Source of the DNA: Pseudo-nitzschia pungens
Taxonomy: Eukaryota > Bacillariophyta > Bacillariophyceae > Bacillariales > Bacillariaceae
Assembly (NCBI GenBank): GCA_037355855.1
Contig: CM074763.1
Span: 310,001 to 374,000 of the forward strand
DNA length: 64,000 nt
Reading direction: 5' to 3'
Shown: in pieces, positions 32,872 to 44,497 of the stretch
Position numbering within the stretch: the first letter of the stretch is position 1
Layout of the letters: each line of letters opens with the position of its first letter
Notes under the pieces: model-generated
Database searches by the model: none
Seen by the model: only the letters and a program-made list of their open reading frames with translations
What the model was told of the DNA's origin: nothing
Program-made: the position numbers and the translations under genes

Positions 32872-34072
32872 TGCGTTCTTGCTGTTGTTGCTGTTGTTGT
32901 TGCTATTGTTGTTGTTCTTACCGGAACAATCGCTCCCGCAATGCCGTCTGTCCACGGAGACGCTTTGGTAGCTTTCTATCTATGTCTCGCAATGGAACGG
33001 AACGGAACGGAACGGAACGGAACCTTTAGGAACGATCACCGGAACTCGTGACGTAGGTTCGCCCCGGAATCGAATCACTCGATACCAAAGGTCCTCGATT
33101 CGTTGCGATGCTGGTACGTTGGGAGTTGGCACCCCGTTTTGGGTCCGATTCCCATCCACGAGACCCCCGTTTGCTGCAGCCTCGCTTTGTATTGGCTGCG
33201 GAGTGAGGAATCGTTCGTTGGGCGCAGCGGTTTGAATGGTTGGTAAGTTGGTTGGTAAGTTGGTTGGATAAAGGTTCGAAGAACAAGGATGGCACTTTGT
33301 TCGGTGAAGTTGGTTTTGCCACCGAGCTCCGATACCAGTGGCTTCGGTTTTTGAATCAATTGTGCCGTTGACGGTAGATGGTAATTAAGTTAAGTTACTC
33401 GTAGTAAGACCTTATATGTAATTACGACTTGCACAATGCGGTGCATACGGGTAATAGTATTATGATTGCTCGTCGGAGATTCGCATCATTTCGGGTGAGC
33501 GGGGAGTGAGTCTCAAGTCACTGCGATACGAAATACCCGTTGATCGCAAGAAAGGGGCGTTGCTCGTGCGGGTACGAGTAACCGACGGTATCAATACTAC
33601 TAATGCCCAAGTGCCGCAACCAAAATGTACCGGTAATTACCAGCATCGGTTTGGAGATTGGAACTTTTGATGCGCCTGCTCTCTTATGGTCGAGTGAGTC
33701 AAAAACTATATATACATACATATGATAATTAGATACTAATACTACCGGTATCTATTCTTATCCGCACGGAATTCGTGTTTCATGGCAACAGCAGCGAGCG
33801 GTCCTCGCAGCTTCATTCGCGAACCCTGATTATTCGTGAGACGGCATCACCGATCATTGACAAGTCGAGGGGCAGACCGATCACTCGATTGTTGAGGGTA
33901 ACTTAATTATCACTCGCAACCTACCGGTATTACCAAAACCAAAACAATCAATCAACAAACAACGAACATCCATCCAACTCTGTCGGTCAACAATACCGTA
34001 ATATTATTTGGGATCGACGGCTGTTCTGATCTTGATTTCTACAACGACAATCAACACCAGAAGTGCATCGAG
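32872..34072. other. Divergent spacer between the giant gene and PHF5A
   Basis: It contains (GGAAC)n, TTGGTAAG repeats at 33240-33270, and TACCGGTA/GAGTAAC words at 33550-33620 and 33740-33930. No gene is supported. The two 5' ends face outward, so it should carry both promoters. Confidence 0.45.
32994..33023. repeat. (GGAAC)n microsatellite
   Basis: Six tandem GGAAC units about 120 bases upstream of the giant gene's ATG, probably in its leader. Confidence 0.9.
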
Positions 34073-35009
34073 ATGGCGAAACACCACCCGGATCTCGTCA
34101 TGTGCCGGAAGCAGCCCGGCGTCGCCATCGGACGACTTTGCGAAAAGTGTAAGCGATGAAGATGAAGATGAAGATGCGGATGATGCGTGTGCGAGCTGCG
34201 GAAACAGCGCGCGGGGAGCAGTGACGCCATGTGACTCTCCCTTCCCGGGACCAAAGGCAACGAATCTCGCGTCCGCAACCGCAACCGCAATGAATTACGT
34301 AATTCTAACCCGTTCTCGATCTCCGTTCTCTGTCGCAAATCTGTGTGTCGATTTCGACTGCCTCACCCACTCCCGCACCGCGTTCCATTTCATTCCCATT
34401 CATTCCATTTCGATTCCGATTCCGATTCCATTCCACCCAAATCACCAGGCGACGGCAAGTGCGTGATTTGCGATTCCTTCGTGAACCCGCAGCAAATGGT
34501 ACACATCTGCGACGAGTGCAACTACGGGAGCAACGAAAACCGATGCGTGGTCTGCGGAAACGTCGGCGTGACGGACGCCTACTACTGCCGGGAGTGCGTC
34601 CAGCAGGAAAAGGACCGGGACGGGTGTCCGAAAGTGGTCAATCTCGGGGCGGTGAGTCCACCAAAAACAAAAAATACTGCTAACAATCCCTCGTCGGCGT
34701 TAGCTTGGAGTGGTTCTTGCCTTGCCGGGATGCTGTGTCGCGCCGTGTTTTGTGGGGCGATTCGATTCGATTCGATTCGATCGGATTCGATTTTCGAGGC
34801 GGGACGAGGTCGTGTGGCAAAAACACGCCGAGTGGTAGCTGGGTTTTGGGGTCGATGGGGTCGTGTTACCGTGCGTACTCACCGCTGGTGCCGTTTGCTT
34901 GCTTCTCTTGTTCCTTCGTTCGTGGAATTCCCGATCCGCACTCCTCGACGCACAGACAAAAACGGATTTGTTCTACGAACGGAAAAAATATGGGTTCAAA
35001 AAGAGGTAG
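34073..35009 (+). CDS. PHF5A: PHF5A/Rds3, zinc-finger subunit of splicing factor SF3b
   Basis: Three exons, 34073-34148, 34449-34651 and 34956-35009, give exactly 110 residues, the same length as the human protein. It starts [20 protein letters not shown] and ends [17 protein letters not shown], both near-identical to the family. Cys pairs ([31 protein letters not shown]) form the three zinc sites of the knotted fold. The protein bridges SF3B1 and the branch-point adenosine in U2 snRNP in the nucleus. Introns: GTAAGC...CACCAG and GTGAGT...GCACAG. The final 54-base exon is easily missed because it lies in a different frame from exon 2. Confidence 0.97.
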
Positions 35010-35533
35010 CGCTTGCCGTTCCCTTCTTGGTTGTGGACTTCGCTGTCGCGAGTCGTACAGATTGGATTGGATTGAATTGAATTGAACAACTTGAATTCGA
35101 ATTCGAATTCAATTTAGATTCGATTCGATTCGATTCAATCCGTATCCACTGGAGAGAAGGGAACTCTAGCCTGCCGATCGACACGGCCAAAATGCTATGC
35201 TTGTTGGGTTCCTTCCTTGAGCAATTCAATGCGCAAGGGAGCTTTGAATATATTATGCCACTGTGTTTGTTGTTCCCGATCGCCTCGACCCGGCACGAAT
35301 GATTGCTATCAACAAACCGCGAGATACCCGGGATGCGAATCCCCGCGCCCTGCGTTTCTCTCTCCCTCCCATCGGCAACCATTATTTCCATTGCTCCGCG
35401 TTCGGACGCTTATGAGCTCGATTCGGGAACACTCCATTATTGATTTTCATTTACTACTACACGTACTAGTCGACATCGTTACACAATGTGGTGACGCTTT
35501 CTGCTTTCTTTGGAATCTTCTGCACTATTCTAG

Positions 35534-35671
35534 GACGGGGGCGCGATAGTTCCCACCGAGTGCGGACACTGCTACCGCAACCTATATTACGGAGCCGTTG
35601 GATTTTTCTCGCAACGAAGCAACCGTTGGGCTTTGTTCAACGCCCCGGCCCAGTGCACCGAGGTGCATTGA
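35534..35671 (+). CDS. Exon-like island, unrecognised protein
   Basis: After a CTATTCTAG acceptor-like end, 45 codons are open to a TGA and read with protein-like composition, including IVPTECGHCYRNLYYGAVG and FFSQRSNRWALFNAP. The Cys-Gly-His-Cys could bind metal. No upstream exon with a start codon was found, so this may be a terminal exon whose partner is cryptic, or a gene remnant. Function unknown. Confidence 0.25.
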   Translation, partial: DGGAIVPTECGHCYRNLYYGAVGFFSQRSNRWALFNAPAQCTEVH

Positions 35672-36109
35672 TGGAACGAATCCACCGCACGGACGGCAGG
35701 TTGCTCCGATCAATTGTTGCCCATCGCAAGCCGACGGAACGAATCCGTCCCCCCGGGAAATGGCAACGCCCACGGAACGAATGCGTTGCGTGTCGATGAT
35801 TCCGGGTCCTGAGGACGTTGGGATGTACTCGAGACCGGGGAATCGGAGATCCGAAACACTTCTTTTGTTGGTTGCGGAGTCGATTCCGGTGACCCAAACG
35901 AAGAAGGACGCGGTGCTATGCGCGGCAACCTCACGCATGGCTCAAAAGAAAAAATCACCTGCACAAAAGACAACTCGCACCTACCTGATTTGAGCAGACA
36001 TCGAGGATCTGTCGAAAGTCGCGTCGTTTGGAAGATTAAGGTCTTGTTTCAATCATGGGACGAGTTCCAAGAATCAACCAGATCTCAATACCAACACTCT
36101 CAATCGCGT

Positions 36110-36610
36110 CGACCGATCCGCACCTCTATTGCAAATACCGATCCGCACCTCTATCGCGATACGATCCGCACCTCTATTGCAAACACCGATCCGCACCTCT
36201 ATCGCGATACGATCCGCACCTCTATTGCAAACACCGATCCGCACCTCTATCGCAATCCGCACCTCTATGGCGTCAACTGATCTGCACCTCTATTGCAATC
36301 CGCACCTCTATCTCGATCCGATCCGCACCTCTATTGCAAATACCGATCCGCACCTCTATGGTGATCCGCACCTCTGTCGCGATCCAATCCGCACCTCTAT
36401 TGCAAACCGATCCGCACCTCTATGGCGTCAACCGATCTGCACCTCTATTGCGATCCGCACCTCTATCGCGTCAACCGATCCGCACCTCTATTGCAATACG
36501 ATCTGCACCTCTATTGCGATCCGCACCTCTATTGCAAACCGATATGCACCTCTATCGCGATCCGATCCACATCTCTATCGCAAACCGATCCGCATCTCTA
36601 TCGGAAAGTA
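36110..36610. repeat. GATCCGCACCTCTAT minisatellite
   Basis: About twenty units built on CCGATCCGCACCTCTATTGC, with spacers of variable length (about 18-33 bases) and alternating TTGCAAA, CGCGATA and GGCGTCA joins. It is open in several frames only because the unit lacks stop codons. Confidence 0.9.
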
Positions 36611-37228
36611 CCAACACAGTGCTCACATCAATTAAAATAGGAAAATTTCCAGGAGAACGGTAGCAGTACGAGTACCAGGCATTACCTTCTTTGTTTATTC
36701 TACAAGGAGAATTCGAGATAGACTCCACCAGTTGTCGTAACAACAGCTACAATATTGGGATCCATTCCATTACTTCACTTTTTAAGATTAAGGTTTAACC
36801 TCACTTCGTATTACTTCGTGTTTCGTATTGGAAATAATGGTGTTCTTTTCGAAATTTTGACAAATTCGAAACTAAAAAATAATTTCCTCCACCTCCCGTT
36901 CCTATTCTCTCCAGGATCTCGCCCGCTTTCAACAAAAGATATGGCCTTTCTCGTTAAAAATACTTAGTGTATGAACTGTACTTGTAAGATTTACCGGTAT
37001 GCTACAAGTACGAACTTCACAAGCGCGACGATGAGCGTGGAAGCGCATAAGGTACCTTTTGTTTTGGTCGGACCATCAGGATTCATTCCCACCGACAAAC
37101 GCGGCAACGCATTTTGGAAGCATCGGAGTCTTGTCTGTTGTGAACCCCAGCGGTTTCGTTCCAATTGAATTCATCGATAAGTTACTCTGGATCCCCCATA
37201 TCCCATACTCGCTGCTACTAGATAGAAA

Positions 37229-37659
37229 ATGTTTGCATCGACCAGCAGAAGAGCCGTTCGAACCGTCTTCCGACCGAGGGTAAGACAGACGATAAAGACG
37301 CAACGAAACCGCGTGCCACGGCGAGAGTGACCGAGCTGTTTTTTGTTGATTTTGCACTGCCATGCAACCTTCTCCCTCGCCACTTACCTTTTTTGTCTCG
37401 TTTCGCGATCGATTGCGGATGATTCCAGTTCGCCAGAACCTTTGCGGAGGATGCCACAAACTCCGCACCCGCACCACCCCGCGGTCCCGGACGAATTTCG
37501 GCCTTTTTTTCCCGTGTCAGCAGCTTTTTGGTGGGCGCCGGGTTGACGGCACTGGCTACCCAATACTACATTTTCGAGGAACTACGAAGCGGGAACAAGG
37601 TCTTGATAGAGAAGCAAAAGGCCATCGAAAAGAGACTGAAGGATCTGGAAGACAAATAA
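37229..37659 (+). CDS. Small mitochondrial-type membrane protein (93 residues)
   Basis: Two exons, 37229-37279 and 37429-37659 (intron GTAAGA...TTCCAG), both whole codons. The N-terminus MFASTSRRAVRTVFRPR is Arg/Ser-rich without acids, a typical mitochondrial presequence. Next is a Pro/Ala-rich linker, a hydrophobic span FLVGAGLTALATQYYIF (about residues 50-66), and a charged C-terminal helix (NKVLIEKQKAIEKRLKDLE) suited to coiled-coil pairing. The layout resembles small inner-membrane proteins of complex-assembly or cristae-organising type, but I cannot name a family. The correct reading frame contains no long ORF, so automated callers may miss it. Confidence 0.65.
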
Positions 37660-37845
37660 TAACAACGAAAGTACTAACGAGGTTGCGGAACTCATGAATC
37701 GGCACGAACACAAAAATACGGGCTAGGATGCTTTCGGAAGAATAAATATGGATTGAATTACGATAGACTATAAATTAAACCTGTACCCAGTATGTGATAT
37801 TTATTGTGTCAAAATTTCCGTTCGGTTCGGTTCGATTCATTCGGT

Positions 37846-40800
37846 TCAGGACCGCATAAAGTCTCGTTCTTCCACCTTGTCGCACAGGGCGTTGCAAGCG
37901 ACCGCAATGATGGGGACCAGCTCCGGTTCCTCGGTGAATGCGCCGTGGCACGCTCCCCGCCACACGACGGATTTGATTTCCCCCTTTTCCTCAAAGTAGC
38001 TGCCATCGATGGCATCGGCGTCGGCCACCGGAACCCCGTTGGATCGGAAGTAGTCCAGCACTTTCGCGGCCGGGACCAGTGCGTCCTTGTCCGCGAGGAA
38101 CACGGTGCAGGGGACGTTCACCTGGTCCAGAAAGAGCACGATCCAGGGCCACGGGAACGCGCGTTGTATCGTCCAGTTCACCATCAAGTCGGTCCGGACG
38201 ATAAAGGCGATAGAGCCGGGATCCGGCCGATGGTAGACAAAGCTCTTGGTCAAGTGGGGATGGTAAAGACAAAAGCAGATCGGATCCAAAAACAGGAGAG
38301 CCGCAACCGTGCTGTGAGCATATTTGCACACGTACGATAGCCACGAGGTGCCATAGGAGTGACCGATGAAAGTGCCTTTTGAGAATCCGTGGTACGCCAG
38401 CATGGCTGTCATCTGCATGGGAAGGAAAAGAGGAGCGGGACGAAAAAACGAAATGTTTGTCAGGGACTATCCGAGCAAAAAAAGGAAACAATTTCCGGCG
38501 ACAAAACTCTAACGCACCGTGCTTGCAACGACGGCTGGGCTCAATACGTTTGTGGAACTCTGCCACGGTCGAAAGGCGGAGACATACGGAAGCTCTGGAA
38601 GGAATATGGGTCGCCCCGATTCCATCAAAGCGTCAACCACCGGTATATAGCTGATGATACCAACTCCGATGCCGTGAACAAAAATTACCGGAGTTGTCTT
38701 GGGACTCTCGCGGGGCGGGAGACCGGCATGGTCGACGTTCTCGTCGTTCATCGAGGACGACGCGTAGTCATTCCCCGGGTGGTAGTAGTACGTCACGGGA
38801 CCAATGTTCCGCCGTTCGAATCCGCGTCGATTCAGCAGCATGCGCAGGGAAATCTCCGTCCCGAGCAACAGAAACGACGTGATGCACAGCGGCGAAGACG
38901 CGATCCCCAGGATCGGATCCGAGGAGTACCGCGCGTACCGCCTCGGTTCCTGCTTCTTGAACAGCGAGTTGTCGGCGATTTTTCCGGCGGCGCTCAAAAA
39001 GCCGTCCCGCGCCGCGACTTCGATGTTTTCCAGCGCCTCGTAGGATTCCGTGATAGTCCTCATGAGCGCCGCCATCTGCTTGGAGTTGACCGCGTAGGAC
39101 ATTTCTCGCATCCGCGTCAGCATGGCCCGGTTTCCCCGCACCTGTTTCATCAGCGCCTCCCGCCGCTGGGACAAAAAGTTGGCCGTCTCGAGGCGCTCCT
39201 TCATGCCCTTGACGGAGTTCCAGGCCTCTGTGAGCTGCACCGATGTAGCGTGGTGGAACGCGGAGAGGTGTTTGTCCATCTGGGATCCGGGTTGCACGAT
39301 CGTTTCGTACATGTTCTGGGCGGATTTCATGGCGGTCTCCTCCGCGGAGTGGGCCGTTTTCGCGGCTTGTTGTGCTGTTTCTGCGACGAGATTCCGCAGG
39401 TCTTGCACCGGACGAAAGTCCGCGCTTTCCAGCATATTCTTGTATCGCTCGTACTTAGCTTTGTAGGCTTCGTAGAGATCGGAAAAATAATTCGGACCTT
39501 CCCGTTCGACCTCTCTTGGAAACCGAAATACTGCACGGACGAAAGGAATATGTCAGACAATCACCGATTGATGTTGTGTTTCGCTTGTTGATGAAAGAAA
39601 TCGAAATGGGACGCATTCATCTCGCATCGCCAGGGCAACGATACAACGAAGGCAGAGTGCAACTCACATTTTTTTGGTCGCGGACGCTGGATTGATGGCG
39701 GACTGGACCACGACGCTGTATTCGAACTGGTTAGCGTTTCTCCTCCTCTTGACCCTCTGCTTCTCCTCCTGTATTTTAGTGGCGAACCATACCTCGTCTC
39801 GTCAAAGGAATTCGAATCGTAGTTGTAGCTATCGACAACGTCCGTCTCCGACGCGGTGGCGTCGTCGGACAACGATCGGTTTCTATTGAGTGGTGCGTCG
39901 TGACCACGAGGCGTCATGTTGTGTTGCAGTCCGTTCGTCATTTGATCGTCTATCGTTTCTGTTTCCGGTATCGGTGGCTCTCCCGGTTCGTTTTCATCCA
40001 TGGCTCCGTAGAGCTGTAGCGACAACCTATACTCGAGGTCTTCTACGAATCCCTCCAGGTCGCTCAATTCGTGGGTTGTCAGGTGCTCCTGGTTCCTTCC
40101 GTCGAACAGGGCCCAGCAGACAAAATCATAAATGTCGTACAGCGATATCGTTTCGATCGCCGGTCGGTCCAGAAACCATTCCTGGATCCAGGAGGGCTCC
40201 GACTCGGCCTCCATGATGTGCTCCCACAGCGCCCTGCGTTCCTCCGGATGCTGCATTGGCGCCGCGCTCAGGCAGGCCTCGAGGGGATCCTTGGACTGGA
40301 GGTACCGGATTTTGAGCTTGCAGTAAATGAAAAAAACCGCTTCGATGATGCACCACACGTCCACCAGCCGGCAACCGTAATAGGATTTCATCATTTTCGT
40401 CACCATGGCCAGGAACGGAAGGTACTTCTCGAGCGGCTGCTGCACCGTTTCCGGAAAATACTCACACAAATCCCTGAGCAGCATCAGAGCGATATAGATG
40501 TAGGCCAGCGGTGCCACCAAAAACACAACATACCACAGGAATGCCCACGGCGAATGGAACCCAATGTGATTCGGCTCCATGGGCAACTGGTTCCGGAGGA
40601 ACGAAGATCGAACGCAAGCACAAAAGATTTGACAAGAGTCGTGAGACCACGAAACCACGAGACCTTCCGACCCAAACACCCCGGCATAGAACAGAGGCCT
40701 CTCGCACCGTTTGTCGAACCCAAACAGGAAACCATTGGATCGGGGCACTCACATCATTGGTTTGGATTTTGCTGGAATGTTTTCGTGTGAAATACTTGCG

Positions 40801-40890
40801 GCTCAGGCCCGGATCACCGCATTGGACGCTGTTGGGAATCCGACGAGATCGCCGGGACGACGAGTTCGGTCTGTTTCGCAGCGTTCCCAT
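37846..40890 (-). CDS. Membrane-anchored alpha/beta hydrolase (putative lipase)
   Basis: Four exons on the minus strand, 40890-40753, 40586-39668, 39530-38518 and 38412-37846, with phases summing to 878 residues. A basic N-terminus is followed by a hydrophobic segment (AFLWYVVFLVAPLAYIYIALML, about 56-78) and another near FFIYCKLKIRYLQ. A middle region has DPLEACLSAAPMQHPEERRALWE and a Ser-rich linker, then coiled helices. The C-terminal hydrolase has FVHGIGVG (oxyanion region, about 638), nucleophile elbow GHSYGT (about 709), DKDALVP for the acid and GACHGAF for the His. All triad elements are present. Similar long hydrolases occur in fungi and algae with unknown substrates. A membrane-lipid esterase is the likely guess. 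Confidence 0.85.
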
Positions 40891-41922
40891 CGTTGCTCGA
40901 TCGATCGATCGATTCGAAACGCGATGAGACAAGGGCTATGCTGTGACAGAGACAGGGGCGAAACTTGCGCGAACAAATGCGTCGTTCATCCGTTGGCTGT
41001 TGTATAACACGTTGTTGATGGTTCGAAATTGGATCGGGACGCCACGGTTGGCGAAAGGCACGACTTCAAACGGTCGTCTTCTAGTTTGGAGTGTACTGGA
41101 GTGTGATGGAGTGTGATGGAGTGCGATGGAGTTTCTTGCTTGCACAAGCGGTTTCGAGTCTAGATTGCGGTCCCTCTTTTCGGCAATCGCTCCTGGGACG
41201 AATCTGATGCGAAAACTTTATGACACACGACACATCTGACAAACGATGCGGGGATGAAGGATGCGTATTTTATTTTTTCTTAACTGTCCTTCAGTATTAA
41301 TCTTACTTCGTACTTTTGTTATTATTTTTTTTTCTTTCTCACATAAGTTTACCGGGTATCGTAAGTTACGACATACTACGGAAGAATAATACGAAGTAAG
41401 TTTGTGATGTCTTCTTAACCTTATTACCGGTAAGTTATGTTGTTGTCGTTTTCTTTTTTTCGGTGGCGGCAGACTCCGAACGAAGACGATTTTAAAAAAA
41501 ATAAATGAAAGCTCAGCACTTCCCCCCTTTTTTGAGTCTCACCCCCTCATTTTTTGGGCAAACGAGACAAATCATTCCCAACCTCAGGTCTGTCTGTCAG
41601 GCTGGCGAGTGAACGTTATTTTTTATTTTGATAGGCGTGACATCCTCGTTAAAATTCGCTGTGTTGCTGCGAATTTAGGGTTCAGTACTCGTACCTTCAA
41701 ACCTCGTACTGCTGTACGCAGCGATCTTCGTAGGCCCTCTCCGCTCTGTAGCAATCTGTCTCCCTTTCTTCTCGTTCAGATTAAAAATTACTCGTATCGT
41801 AGTTGATCGAGAAAGCTCTTCCATTGCCACACAATATTTCACACCAGTAACAAGCCCCGTGCAGCCATCACCCGAAGAGTCAAACGCACAACTCGATCCA
41901 TACCGTAGATCCACTATTCACC
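40891..41922. other. Spacer upstream of importin alpha
   Basis: No gene is supported. It has GGAGTGTGATGGAGTGTGATGGAGT tandem units near 41097-41125 and TTACCGGTAAG words near 41340-41440. Confidence 0.45.
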
Positions 41923-43952
41923 ATGGCCGATAACTCCAAGTTTGAAGACGTAAGTTTGATCGATTCGGTTAGCCCAAGACTAGTATCGCGAAGTGAAACG
42001 AATCAGAACGATCCGGGATGTTCAAGTACTCGTACCGTAGTTTGTAAAATATTTTCACGAGTGCCGCGCGCAGTTCTGTTCAACACGGGGCAATTTGGAG
42101 TGATTCGCTTCTTGCCGGAATGGAGAGTGCGTTACGAACTCTGCGGAAGTCGAATCGAGTACCACCCATGGACAATTGAAGCAATATTAGAGCATGATCC
42201 TTTGCCCTTCCAAACCATGCACCATACTGAACCTCCTGCTTCGTTTTGTCCCTCTCTTCTCCACGGGTTGACTCGCAATATGGTACTATCTCGCAGCGCA
42301 AAAACGCGTTCAAAAAGACTGTCGATGCCGAAGAGGGACGTCGGCGTCGTGAGGAAACCACCTTGCAAATTCGCAAAAGCAAGAAGGATGCTCGTTTGGC
42401 AAAGAGACGTCAAATGCCCACGGGTGGGCATTCCGAGGCCACCCCTGCCGGAATGGCAGCTGCCAGCATGTTGATGAGCTCGGGCGATAATACATACCAA
42501 AACATGGTTCCGCCCATTTCTTCTTCGGAATTTATGCCTATGGGTGCAGCAAAACCCGTGTCCAATGCCAAGCTCGAGGAGCTTCCAGCCATGGTAGAGG
42601 GTGTCATGGGTAATGATCCTGCGATACAGTGCGAATGCACGACTCGATTCCGTCGTCTTCTCAGTATCGAGAAGAACCCGCCAATTCAAAACGTTATTGA
42701 TGTCGGTGTTGTCCCTCGCTTCGTCGAGTTTTTGCAGCGTGACGACAACCCAGCACTCCAATTCGAAGCAGCTTGGGCGCTCACAAACATTGCATCAGGT
42801 ACAAGTGACCACACCAAGGTTGTAATGGAAGTTGGAGCAGTCCCAATCTTTGTTCGCCTTCTTCTCAGCCCCAACGACGACGTCCGTGAACAAGCGGTTT
42901 GGGCCTTGGGTAACATTGCTGGAGATTCTCCACCTTGTCGTGACCTGGTCTTGCAAGCCGGGGCGATGCAGCCCCTCCTTCAGCAACTCCACCAAAACTC
43001 CAAGCTCAGCATGTTGAGAAACGCTACTTGGACTCTTTCGAACTTCTGCCGTGGAAAGCCCCAACCCGATTTCGAGATGGTCCGTCCTTCCCTTCCGACG
43101 CTTTCTCAGCTCATTTTCAGCCCCGACGAGGAAGTTCTGACCGATGCCTGCTGGGCTCTCTCCTACCTGTCGGATGGACCGAACGAGAAGATCCAAGCCG
43201 TCATCGAAGCCGGTGTTTGCCGGAGATTGGTTGAACTTTTGTTGAACCCATCGCCAGCTGTCCAAACTCCTGCCCTGAGAACTGTCGGAAACATTGTTAC
43301 CGGTAACGATCTGCAAACCCAATTCATCATCAACAACAACGCTTTGCCTTGTCTGTTGGCTCTCTTGTCGAGCCCCAAGAAGGGAATCCGAAAGGAAGCC
43401 TGCTGGACAATTTCCAACATCACTGCTGGAAACAAGGAACAAATCCAAGCTGTTGTGGAGAACAACATTATCCCTCCATTGATTCAGTTGCTCACGAATG
43501 CGGAATTCGATATCAGAAAGGAAGCAGCATGGGCCATTTCGAACGCCACCTCGGGAGGCAACAGCCAACAAATCAAGTTCCTCGTTCAACAAGGCTGCAT
43601 CCGTCCTCTCTGTGACTTGCTCACCGTCAACGACCCCAAGATTGTAACCATCGCATTGGAAGGTTTGGAAAACATCCTCAAGGTCGGTGAGGAAGAGTCG
43701 AAGATGACCGGACAGCCTAACACAATGGCCATTTTCGTTTCCGAAGCCGAAGGTCTCAACAAGATCGAAGATTTGCAACAGCACTCGAACAACGATATTT
43801 ACGAGAAGTGCATCAAGATCCTCGAGACCTACTTCGGAGTTGAAGACGAGGAAGACATGGGCGCTCTCGCACCACAAATGGATGGAAACACATTTGGATT
43901 TGGAATGGATCAACAACAAACCCCGGGAACCTTTGATTTCACCCAATCCTAA
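41923..43952 (+). CDS. KPNA: Importin alpha (karyopherin alpha)
   Basis: Exon 1 (41923-41949) encodes only MADNSKFED; after a 347-base intron (GTAAGT...TCGCAG) exon 2 runs 42297-43952, for 560 residues. Residues 10-55 form the basic importin-beta-binding region ([27 protein letters not shown]). About ten armadillo repeats follow, with repeated [41 protein letters not shown] and [11 protein letters not shown] motifs; the Trp-Asn ladder that holds nuclear localisation signals is intact. The acidic tail ([12 protein letters not shown]) is where CAS export factor binds. The protein acts as adaptor between cargo and importin beta. The tiny first exon makes the start easy to misplace. Confidence 0.96.
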
Positions 43953-44497
43953 GCACATATTGTAACTACGGGACTACAAGCGAACCGTCTCTACAGAGAG
44001 ATACCGCGAATGCGTCGGTGCCTTTGTGGAGACTATGGTTTCGCAATGATAATGAAGCTTGTGGCCTCTTGCAATCAAGGACGCTAATAATAATCTTTGT
44101 TTGCAAGAGCCCATAAAAAAGGATGGATATGTCCCTTCAATATCATCAAGATTACAACTATAATTCATATCCGTTCAAGAACATTAAACTAAATAGCAAA
44201 GCAATGGGTTGAACCACGAATGAATTGAATCAGACTTTCTCATCGAAGCAAGTGTGCCGATCGAACTCTATCGGTTGACACACTCTGCAAGAGTTCCCCA
44301 ACGATTTCACCTGGCGGCAAGGCCAAGTAGAGATAGAAACTAATCATTTAAAAAATATTGCAACATACATCTTTGTAGGTTCACTCCTTAGTACGATACA
44401 CTACTACATTTTAAAATTTTCAATGATAAAGGAATAACACCAAAAATTGTTGTTCGAGTGCGTTGCTCCTGAACTTCGATTGACAAAAAGCACACGA
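43953..44497. other. Convergent 3' region
   Basis: 3' untranslated sequence of importin alpha and of the minus-strand gene; AT-rich at 44340-44420. No further gene seen. Confidence 0.5.

Larger units (their letters stand above)
35010..37228. other. Spacer with a large minisatellite
   Basis: It starts with TTCGAATTC/GATTCGATTC satellite (35085-35140). The 36110-36610 minisatellite and a possible exon at 35534 are listed separately. The remainder (36640-37228) is AT-rich with no recognisable gene. Confidence 0.45.

Noticed and set aside
36110..36610. Possible CRISPR-like repeat-spacer array
   Set aside because: The joiners are short and recur, the core length varies, and the genome is eukaryotic with no cas genes.
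36055..36663. A 202-codon frame across the minisatellite
   Set aside because: Open only because the repeat unit lacks stop codons in several frames; no start context or non-repeat sequence supports it.
42795..43958. A 387-codon minus-strand frame opposite importin alpha
   Set aside because: Antisense shadow; no domain, while the plus strand encodes armadillo repeats.
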